A DNA stretch of 64,000 nt from Branchiostoma floridae (lineage: Eukaryota > Chordata > Leptocardii > Amphioxiformes > Branchiostomatidae). The DNA is taken from positions 6,271,825 to 6,335,824 of the forward strand of contig NC_049992.1 in assembly GCF_000003815.2 (NCBI RefSeq). The letters run 5' to 3'. The translations under genes were made by a program, and so were the position numbers. The notes under the pieces are model-generated. The model had not been told where the DNA came from and made no database searches. It saw nothing but the letters and a program-made list of their open reading frames with translations. The first letter of the stretch is position 1; the number at the start of each line of letters is the position of its first letter. This document shows, in pieces, positions 46,591 through 56,000 of the stretch.

Positions 46591-47150
46591 GTTGTTATTG
46601 GGTGGGCCGACTATCGAGTGGCCAACACTCCAGGAGAGACGACGGAAGGCCAGAATGGTCACCTTTTATAAGTATCACACGGGTGAACTAGCTATCAATT
46701 GCAAGTCAAGCCCCGCTCCTGCACCACAAACCAGAAGTTCGCGATCGACCCATCCCGCAGCATATAAGGTACCCACTAGTAGCTATAGAACACAATATAG
46801 GCAAAATGCCTTTTTCCCAAGTACAGTCAGGGGATGGAACAGCCTCCCGGCAGAGGCCTAGGTGGCGCTGTCGCCATCCCTGTCTGTGTTCAAATCCAAA
46901 ATATAATCCCCCTAAGTCTGCGCAGTGGACCTCTCCATGTATGTTACGGCTGCAAAATCCTCAAAAAGATGAGGTTGGCAGCCTTACCGAAAGAAGAAGA
47001 CTACTCTTTTTGGAGCTAGGAGCTTACAAGGCGGGGCTAGATCGCAAGGGTCTGGAGTGGCTACCAATGGGCGCTAACTCAGGTGACCTCAATAAGACAG
47101 CCCTTGCCCCAGGTGCGACGTATTTCAGATAAGCACCATATCTGGACGCA
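46590..47150 (+). mobile_element. LINE reverse-transcriptase C-terminal fragment
   Basis: The frame reads WPTLQERRRKARMVTFYKYH, then a patch of R, S and P, then YRQNAFFPSTVRGWNSLPAEA. This is the C-terminal signature found after the RT domain in many non-LTR elements (R..fF.rt...WN.LP). The RT core is absent. Upstream (46480-46590) is a degenerate ttcgggagctttcgattg tandem repeat. Confidence 0.7.
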
Positions 47151-47164
47151 AACATATCTTTTTT

Positions 47165-47640
47165 ATATGAATGAATGAATAAATGAACTTTATTACACGA
47201 CATTTGTACATGTTACAATGTAAGGCAACGGAAATAGATCAATTTATACAATGACACTACATATTACTATAACTAACGTTACATAAAGCACAGGAATGTG
47301 AACATAAATGGCGAATTGACATAGTGCGATATACAAGTTAAATGATTATATCTGTTATTGTAATATATTCTCTCCTTTTAAGTGCAATGCATATATATGT
47401 ATTGGCCCAAGTACTTAGATATGTAGTCTGGACATGACGTTAGTAGATTGAAAATACATGCGTTTGTCTTTGGCAAGGATGTAACGTTACTAGGTTTACA
47501 TGTGATCATTTTCATTAATCTTTGTCTCTCTGCATTACATGCAGTACATGTCATTAAAAAATAATATTCGTCTTCAACACAATCTTGACATGAAGTTCAT
47601 TGTCTCTGGTTGGCTGGTATATCACGATACCGACCCTTTT
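47165..47640 (-). mobile_element. Degraded LINE 3' end
   Basis: aatgaactttattacacgacatttgtacatgtta mirrors the LINE tail at 37197. On the minus strand the DNA before it reads CQDCVEDEYYFLMTCTACNAERQRL, a decayed form of the C..C...EDE..F...C knuckle. Confidence 0.55.
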
Positions 47641-49059
47641 TCTATTCCCAAGCAGTGTGAACTGATTCTTAATTTGGTTATGTTACAATGATAGGACACT
47701 GAAGAATATAGCAAACAACATAAACTATGGTGCGCACAAGTTTACTATAAACATATACACGTGATATGAAAATGATCAAGTGTAATAAACATAGAATCAT
47801 CAAATTCTAGCTAATATACATGTAATTGACATCAATTCGACGATATGACACAAAACATTCCACCTAAAACTATGTACAAAGAAATAGAAAATGTTTTTTC
47901 CGTTTGACCTGTATTCTGCTACATGTATCATATATCATATGTTTACCCACAAACTCACAAGAATCAACTATAACGTTATATACTATTAGGTTTCTTCCTG
48001 TAAATGCATTATGTACATATTAACAACCATACTGTAATAGTTTCTCTTCTTTAAATGTGCGCTTTGAATATAGACATATACATATCTATATAAGTATCAA
48101 TAAAAACATATGCTGAGTTCCAATTAGCCACAGGATTTTTTTCAAATTAAATCAAACATAAACATTAACAAGTCAAGTCCTTTACAATGATGTCTTCCTG
48201 TTACATTTTGTTTCTTGTACACACCTGCAGTGGTCGCTAGGTGTCGCTGCTAACAGATGTGTCCCAAACAGTAAGTACAAATGTATTTACTTATTGCCCT
48301 GGGCATGGCAGGTGGCCACCGAAACTTAGGTCCTGAATGAAACATTTGACTTAGTTGTGTATAAAGAAATTTGTTATCCAGTCAACGTGACCTACCGACC
48401 ATATTCATGGGATGATGTAGGTCTTGTTTTTGTTGGTTGTATTTTGATTGGTACGTGCTGCTTACCGTACTCCTGTCCCTGTCCTTGGTGCTGATACTGA
48501 CTGTGTTGGTGCCCTTGTTTCCTGTGATCTGTTCAATGTGTTTCTTTCCAGCTCTTTCCTCTCTGTAATCCACCCATATAGCCTTGGTTATGGCAAAGAA
48601 GTATGCTTTGAGACTTTGGATAGAAGTGCATGTTCTTTAAATTATTGGCTTCCTTTCCATTTGTTTTGCATCATACTGTTTTGAGGTGCGATTTGTGTTC
48701 TTTCTCTTCGTTCATAACAGCTTTCTTTATCATAACCCATTGACACATTTCTCTACAGCTTGTCAGCATTTCGTTCTAAACTATACTAGTGTCCTCGATT
48801 GGAAGCTTTTCAAGATGTTGGTATTATTCGTCAGGAGGAACTCGTGCTGCCGAGAGCCGAAATTCCAGCTAATTAGCAGACACACAGTATTTTTTCTGTG
48901 TGTTGTTGTGGCCGTCCTGTTCCAGTTTCCATCCATGTTAGCTTTGTCCGACATCGCGTATATTCAATGGGGTTCTAGAATGTCATTCTATTCGCTTTCT
49001 TCCATTCATTTTCTAAAACTTTCCTTGCATGTCTTCCGCTGTACAATAGCATACATATT
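47641..49059. other. Noncoding DNA beyond GPCR2
   Basis: AT-rich DNA with no gene. The part at 48440-48500 (cgtgctgcttaccgtactcctgtccctgtccttggtgctg) is similar to the inverted 3' flank of GPCR1 (34610-34650), so the duplicated block seems to extend past the receptors. Confidence 0.4.
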
Positions 49060-49139
49060 GGATAGTACGAACCTACCTCAGACGAAGCCCGTAGATCACT
49101 GGGTTGGCGGAAAAGTTCACGATCACGCAGTTTAGCATT
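49060..49139 (-). pseudogene. Partial copy of the GPCR2 3' end
   Basis: Just past the GPCR2 stop, minus-strand DNA again encodes the TM7 block (CVIVNFSANPVIYGLRLR) and then a stop codon, without the receptor body. It parallels the fragments after GPCR1. Confidence 0.75.
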
Positions 49140-49170
49140 GTTTGTTGTCTTTTTGTTTCTATTCTCTTGT

Positions 49171-50298
49171 TCAGTTTTCCGCCGGATTAGCGTTTCGGAA
49201 GAGCCGCACAACGCCGCGACGAACCTCCCTCAGACGAAACCCGTAGATCACTGGGTTAGCGGAAGAGTTGACCAGAACACATATCAACATTGTTGTCAGC
49301 TTGGTGTCGGACTGGGTAAACAATGATAACCTGACAGCAAACGGCATCCATCCCACCAGGAACATAACGGTGATGAGCACGACGGTGATGGCGGACTTAC
49401 GGCTGGTGCTGGGCTCGGCACCCACGGCGGCTTCCTGTGCAGCGATGGCGTTCACGTGCTTCCACAGACACCACAGGACGCACATGTTGAGGAGGATGAT
49501 CGCCGCCATCGGGATGAAAACGAACACCAGGATGACCACCGCGTAGTTGTAGGACATCCCCGTTCCCAATGGGATGCAGTTTGGGTCAAAACGCCCCTCG
49601 CAGTGCCAGTCGAAGTTGGGCAGAATCGCCATCAGCGTTGACCACACCCACACCAGCACCACCACGACCTTGCACTTGCCGTTGGTGACGTTGTTGACGT
49701 AGGTCATCCCGTGCACGATGAACCAGTAGCGCTCGGCCGTCAGCGCCATCAGACTGTAGGCGGAGGACATCCCTGAGAGCACGAGTGCGGTCAGACGGAT
49801 GTGTAACATGACATCAGAGGGAGTTGTCTCATTGAAGACGACGTAAGCACGCGAAGCAGTGGCAAGGATTGTCGACAAGCCGGTCAAGACATCGCTTGCC
49901 GCCAAATTAGCCATGAGAATGTAGACTGGCTTGTGGAGCTGCTCTTGAGTGATGATGGCTGCTAGCGGAAGGGCGTTTGCAACCACCGCCCAGATGCCGA
50001 GACATATACCCGCGTATGACCACAATCCGGAGTTTTCTTCGCTTGAGGACAAAACTGTTACCCCATTGGAAGTTATGTTTCTTCCTCTATCAGATCCATC
50101 GGTAGCATGAATTGTATCGCAGTTCTCAGATGAACAGTTCGCCAATGTTGGGCCGCTAGAAATGGTCGTGTTGTCGTTAGCTTGCTCCTTCGTGGCGCAC
50201 GAGTCCGGCACAGCCAAAGCCGAGCTTATTCCAACGTAGCGTATAGTTGCGATGAAAATAAGAAGAGTTGCTGTAACGCACTTCTTTTGAGACACCAT
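49171..50298 (-). CDS. GPCR2, rhodopsin-family receptor of EDG/cannabinoid/melanocortin type (375 aa, intronless)
   Basis: The minus-strand frame stays open from 50328 to the stop at 49171-49173. The second Met (50298, MVSQKKCVTATLLIF) is chosen as start because it aligns with the first Met of GPCR1 and begins directly at the signal peptide; the upstream Met would add ten polar residues. N-terminal sequons include NTT, NCS and NIT. Class A features, in the longer frame's numbering: NALPL in TM1, NLAASD in TM2, ERY at 199-201, C243 and C251 in the second outer loop (WHC...NC), VGWMP in TM6 and NPVIY in TM7. TM3 lacks the conserved Cys. The segment from LMALTAERY through FLVGWMP matches GPCR1 with only a few changes, in DNA as well as protein, whereas the N-terminus, first outer loop and TM6-TM7 loop differ. 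Remnants of its 5' end lie upstream (50708-51100) and of its 3' end downstream (49060-49139). Ligand unknown. Confidence 0.9.
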   Translation of the reverse strand: MVSQKKCVTATLLIFIATIRYVGISSALAVPDSCATKEQANDNTTISSGPTLANCSSENCDTIHATDGSDRGRNITSNGVTVLSSSEENSGLWSYAGICLGIWAVVANALPLAAIITQEQLHKPVYILMANLAASDVLTGLSTILATASRAYVVFNETTPSDVMLHIRLTALVLSGMSSAYSLMALTAERYWFIVHGMTYVNNVTNGKCKVVVVLVWVWSTLMAILPNFDWHCEGRFDPNCIPLGTGMSYNYAVVILVFVFIPMAAIILLNMCVLWCLWKHVNAIAAQEAAVGAEPSTSRKSAITVVLITVMFLVGWMPFAVRLSLFTQSDTKLTTMLICVLVNSSANPVIYGFRLREVRRGVVRLFRNANPAEN

Positions 50299-50707
50299 CG
50301 TTGAATCATTGGTTGGACAAGATCTCAAACCTTACATAGAGCAGTGGCACTCTGAAGGTGCTAGAAACATGGCGCCAACAGCCACTGGATTGATATCTTT
50401 GCAGTGACCTTCTCTATTATTATAATCACGATTTCCTCTTCCAAATGAATGCGTCAAAAAAATTATGAAACATGATGAAATTCTGTTCCAAGATGAGGAA
50501 GATTGATTAGAAGATGTCCCGCCTGCTGTGTTCACGCCAAATGAATTGCCGCAAGATACGGTAACAGTTAGACATATCAAACACCACTCTCATACAAGTG
50601 AATGAATGAATCCTTATAGAATATTTTGTCCCTCAGGTTAGAGTCGGACCAAGAAGCTTAATTGCTCATTAGTGTACTGACGTTGTTAGCAAATGCTCCT
50701 CTTGTCG

Positions 50708-51100
50708 TCAGCTTTTATGTTTCGTAACGTCCATATCCGAATCCGGCACAGAGGCAGAGTTTTGCAACGTAGCGTCAATATTGTAGAAAATCAGTAGCGT
50801 CGTTGCCATATACCTCTGTTTATACACCATCGTTGCATCGTACCTGTTGCATCCTTCACATAAGCAATACCACACCCAAGCTGTCAGAAACATAGAGCCC
50901 ACACCACTAGATTCGCAAGGATGGTGGTGTCTGTATATCTTCCCAACGTAGCGAAAAGTGTAGATGAAAATCAGTAGCGTCGTTACATCCTCCTCATAAG
51001 CAATGACACATCCAAGCTGTTAAAACGTAGAGCCTACATCGCTGGATTTTCAATGGTGGTACCGGTGGACGTGTCTGTATATCTTTGCAGTGTCCACGAC
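50708..51100 (-). pseudogene. Two decayed partial copies of the GPCR2 5' end
   Basis: Minus-strand 50708-50902 reads ATMVYKQRYMATTLLIF and later ASVPDSD, like STMVSQKKCVTATLLIF and AVPDSC of GPCR2, and includes its 5' flank (cataagcaat..cacccaagctg..gaaacatag). A second, more decayed copy follows at 50946-51100 (gatgaaaatcagtagcgtcgtt again). Neither continues into a membrane domain. Confidence 0.65.
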
Positions 51101-52915
51101 CTGACGTATTTCCTTACAAGGAGCAAGACATTGATTACGATATTTTTTTTGCAATTAGCCAGATGGGACCACCGGAAATTTCCTGTTGTGTATTGGCCCA
51201 GTTTAGCCTTAGAATAACTTGTGACTTTTGATACCAGCTGGAAGTCCTATCATTTCATCAACGTATATGATTGCTTCTTAATTGGGTGCTCCTAGCATTT
51301 CTGTCTCTCTGTGGGGATACGGATGCTGAGAGGTAGGAAGAACAAGACCACCTACCTCTTTTGATTATCATCATATCTTACCTCTAGCTAGCTTGCGTCA
51401 TAATTCAAGCAAAAGCCGGCCTAATTTTTAGATTGGCTGAGGCTCACCAAATTTCAAAATAGCCCGAGCGTCGACTGTATTTTTTTCGCTGACAATTTTC
51501 TCCGTCACAAATTTGACAGGGCGTAGTGTGTCATTCCGGAAATTTTAAGTTGTTGTCTACTCTGTATTTTTGGTGCACAGATAACATCACAAGGAGGTTT
51601 GAATCCAAACGGACGAGAGCCTAAAATCGCCCAAATCGCCAGGAAGTTGGGTGTCACTCACTCACTCACTCCGGTGAGCTCGCTCGGAGTTTCCATGTTT
51701 CTAGTTTCCTCCACCCCTCTTTCTCATCCATCGCTGCGGGAAGTTGCTGCAGGTCCAAACCGCGCTGTCTTCAGCAATTTGCTTAATGTATGACTTCCGC
51801 CTCTGTTTCTGTGATTCGGATGCCATAGTAACAGTTTGTGACGTCGGGTGTGCCTCGGCTGAACATGCCCATTTGGAGCTCGCTGACATGTCGGCCGAGC
51901 TCAGGTCTTGATTTGTGAAGTACGGGAATTCAAATAAGACGCAAATAAAGGCTTGTTGCGTGTTTTATAACCATTTCCGTATTCCCATAGTCTTGAAAAT
52001 CTAGCAGCATTTTTCTGCTCATCCGATATTTTTTTCACCCTCTCTCATCAGTTTTCGGGTCTCCAGAGGATGTCCTCCATAAAATCAGATCAGTGTGGCC
52101 GAGCGATAGGTGGTGATCCGTTGTGCTGTAAAGACTCAGTTGCCGGTAAAATCATCTGTGAAAATACGCAGGCGAAATCAAGACGATACCGTGCCAATGA
52201 CGTCGGGTCCCCACTGGAATCAGGACGACTCGGCGCGGACAATTGCCAACTCGGCCCATTGGAGATCTCATTTCTGGTCAACTCGGACCACCCCTTGGTC
52301 AACTCGGACCATCTCCTTCTTAGTCCGCAACTGACTCGACTCAAGACGCTAAAAGTGCTGCTAGTACAGTCGGGTTTCTCGAAAATGTTCTCGAGTTTGT
52401 GTCGTCACAGATATATCATGCATAGATATGCCGCATGATTAGCAGGAAAAAGACTATCGACTGATAAACGCTTGTGTGTTATGCTAAAGGTGTACATACC
52501 TGTTACACCTGTTGGTTAACACAGACAAGAAAACTCGTTCTCATTGAAATGCGCAATTTAGCGATATTACGTTCAAAAAGTGAATTAGCTCATATTTTTG
52601 TCAAACTGGCAACTTTTTTTCTATCCTCACATTGTTAGAATTTATGTAAAGTTGAGTAAGAAAAACAAAGCAATAGTTTGTTAGACTAGACGAAGTGCAT
52701 GTAAACTTTTGCAGTTGCAAATGTTACCTTCTGCCTACAATTTCAATAAAGCTAAATCTAAATCATCTGTCTAGTCGGAAATAAAATAAATGCGAAGTTG
52801 GTGCCTGAAAAAATTTAGTTCTATCTTCCAATATCTAATAAATTACTATTGAGTGAAATGCGGCCTCTTTTCTCGTAAACAATGAGTGGCAGAAAAAGCG
52901 TCTTTTGTATTTAAT
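51101..52915. other. Intergenic DNA between GPCR2 and the TPRG1L-like gene
   Basis: No gene is recognised. Contains a single end of the 351-853 element family at about 52069 (ggatgtcctccataaaat) and open stretches at 51599-51793 and 52070-52438 without known domains. Confidence 0.45.
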
Positions 52916-52952
52916 CAAGGAGGTTAAAGAAAGTGATTCGTTAACCTCCTTG
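52916..52952. repeat. Perfect 12-bp stem inverted repeat upstream of the TPRG1L-like gene
   Basis: CAAGGAGGTTAA (52916-52927) and TTAACCTCCTTG (52941-52952) with a 13-nt loop, about 90 bp before the start codon. Could be a cruciform, an RNA hairpin or a small MITE end. Confidence 0.7.
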
Positions 52953-53005
52953 TTTTTATCTAGTATTCTTCTTTCGGATTGTCGGACTCCCTTGTGGCAC
53001 CGCGA

Positions 53006-53032
53006 TGACGTCACGACCCGCAGATGACGTCA
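53006..53032. promoter_or_regulatory. Pair of CRE (CREB/ATF) palindromes before the TPRG1L-like start
   Basis: TGACGTCA occurs perfectly at 53006-53013 and 53025-53032, 19 bp start to start, ending 10 bp before the ATG at 53043. This octamer is the consensus CREB/ATF site. Two perfect copies this close are unlikely by chance and suggest cAMP- or stress-responsive control. Whether the sites sit in the core promoter or the 5' UTR depends on the unmapped transcription start. Confidence 0.6.
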
Positions 53033-53042
53033 CCATAACAAC

Positions 53043-56000
53043 ATGGCGGACGACCACAGACAAGAACAGGATCTTTCAATCCATTCTTCCGACCAAGCCG
53101 TCGTCAACATGGAACAAAACCTTGCCGACGAGAAGGGTGGAATCATGGATCTTTCAGGAGTCAAACTAGAGCTTAACAGGCCTGAGACGGCCCCTCCGGA
53201 CGCTAGAATGTACAACGGAGCCGAGGCCGAAGTGGCCTTCGCTAGTCCGTCGGCCGCACCCGAGCCCAAACCCGTCAAGATCGGAGGGGGAGGGGATATC
53301 AGCGAGAACATCGCACGGGGTTTCTTCGCGTATAGGGTGAGACAAAGTTTGCTGTGTGTGCAATGTCGTTTTCTTCTTCAGGCTAGTCTTAGTACATGTT
53401 TACGATAGCAAAACACATTGTCTTGTTGTCTGTTATAGGTCACCAAAACAAATTCTTGTAATCAACCACCCCCCACCCCCCAACCTCCCACCTTCGTTAG
53501 ATCATAAATTTTTTTTGGGGGGAGGGGGGCTGTGTGAACTATGATCGACGACGTTTCAGCAAGAAAGGTTACAACATAAATTTTTGGTTGTTACACACTT
53601 TCAGTAAGTTATATTTACATACTGAGCTGTACAAATTTAATCTGGTGACTGTACAAAAAGTCTATAGCTAAATCTACCTGTTACTGAGCGACAACACTCA
53701 TAAACGTTGTTACAAGGAAAGTGCTCAGATCACAACTCTGGGTGTTGGGGAGCCAACATGGATGTGAAACAGTGTCCTCGAAAATGCCTTTACATAAAGG
53801 AACGTAAAGGGAGAAGATGTAAAAGTGTTTGTGGTGTTTTGTGTTTTGGGATAGCGCTATATATATAGAATACAACACTGTATTCTGTATCACCCGAGGG
53901 ACCAGCCTGACTGCGGATCGGATCGCCAAAAGGCGTGTCATACCGTGTGGCACAGCGGCAGCGCATTTTCCTCGGAACCGAAAGGTCTTGAGTTCGAATC
54001 CGGCTGCCATGTCACCGATCTTGTGCCCTTGTATTTCCTCACTTTACTCAGGTGAAAATGAGTCACTAGTATGTAATGGACCCCATGTCGTTTAGCAATG
54101 TCTATTCTTATCTTTGATTTATGACATTTGCCCATATATGGTAAATGCTTTTAACTTAAATGGTATCAGTTCAGAGTTTTTTTACGATTCGGGGCTGATT
54201 TGACTGTCTCTGAGAAAAGCACTAGCACTTCTCAAAACATCATTTTTTGGACAATTCAATGTTTCCAATAGAAAAGGGTGCCTTGTAGCTGACCAACAGA
54301 CTTATTTGACATTTTCTGTAGAAATGTTATTTTTGGTAAAAACCATTAAAAAATATAAGATTTTCACCCAATTTTGCTAATTTGGGGCCATTCTTTACAG
54401 GCTGCTACACGGTAAAAATGAATTTTCCTGGGATAAAGACTAATATGGCAATAAAGGTCAAGGCTTCTTCTGTATACTGAGTAAAAAGGAAGAAAAGCTA
54501 TCCGATACGTTTTCCGCGAGCTCCGATGGCGCTAAAACATCCAAAACGCAGATAGAACGCACAATCTGGGTAATCAGGCAACGAAACGCTTTACCGCTAT
54601 CGCGCGTACTAACACTGGTCAGGAAATGTTTGCCGCACAATCAAATCTCCAACACCATAAAAAGCCACGAACAACAAGTATTTGCAGAAGTATAAAAGAT
54701 TATACAAATTTAATTGCTAAAGCGATAGCCGGAAAATCTAGAGCCAAAACTATAGAGACAATCTCTGATTTGCGTCTTATTATATTCTTAGGGACTATTT
54801 GGATATCTGGTCATTTGAAATTCCGAACCGGAACCTTATGTTCACAGGGATGTATATAATGTGACAGAGAGAAAATGGCACATTTGCAACTATATAGTTT
54901 TGGCTTGAAGTTGAAACAAGGGGCTACTAGCTATAGTAGGTTGCCTGATCATACTAAATGTTGAAGTGGTCATTTGCCGAAGTACATAGTTTCTTCCTTT
55001 AACGTTTAAGACTTAAGTTATAATCAGACTTTAGCTAATACTATAGTCATAGTATATGCAGAGAAAGATAATTTGAGCCCTGAATGATGTATTTTAACTG
55101 TTGCCCAGTGACGCTCTTGACATGTCATGTTTCGACACACCTCATGGTATAATAAGCCCTCGGGCTAGAGCTGCCCTACTTACATGTAAACTAGAAAGTC
55201 TGCATGTATTACTATCCTATTTCAGGCTTGAACACACATCCCACTTTATCTCACCCTGAAAAGAAAATAAAGAAGAAAACATGGAGGGGGGGGGGGGACT
55301 ATATCCTTTGGTATAGTACATTAGTTACATTAGTACTAATACTGCAGCTTTGCAGGGCCATGGTGGCATGTGCTTCTGTTACATATTATGGCTTGCAGGG
55401 AATGAAAATACTCTATTCTTTTTTTCAAATTCTTCCAAAGCTCAGTCTTGTAGTTGAAACTCAGGGTAAACACTAGAGAAACTCACCCGGCCGAAGAGGA
55501 GATATCTCCTTTCTGTATCTTCCCTTTTTTCCCTAGTCAGAGGGTTCTTTATGCTTGCTTTGGAGGATATACATATATCTGAAAGGTTTCCTTATTGCCA
55601 ATTAGAGACTGTCATTCCAGTGTGTATCTCATGAGTTTCATGGTTTCATACATTGGAATCACAATAGAAAAGTACTAGTACCCAGTATATGTCTACTGTA
55701 TGACTGAGCTTTGTGAAGTTGTAATTGCAGTTTGGCAAACTTAGGACACAAGATTCCACCTATGACTCAAAGATATACACCTTGGTGTATTCGTATTGTA
55801 TGACACTATTATCTATTTTCTGATGTTTCCGTCTAGTTTCCAGCTTTTTGATACAATTTACATATATATAATGGTTGCAAACTTGAACTTGAAATGGACT
55901 AAAACTGATGCCCGTGTATTGTGAAGTCAGCTTCATTTCAAATTCAAGGCAACATTATTTTGAAGGCAACTTTATTTTTGTCGTACCATACATAGCATGA

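Noticed and set aside
25087-50328. Simple palindromic duplication of L4-GPCR1
   Set aside because: Order on the minus strand is GPCR2 then L5, the opposite of what a palindrome would give.
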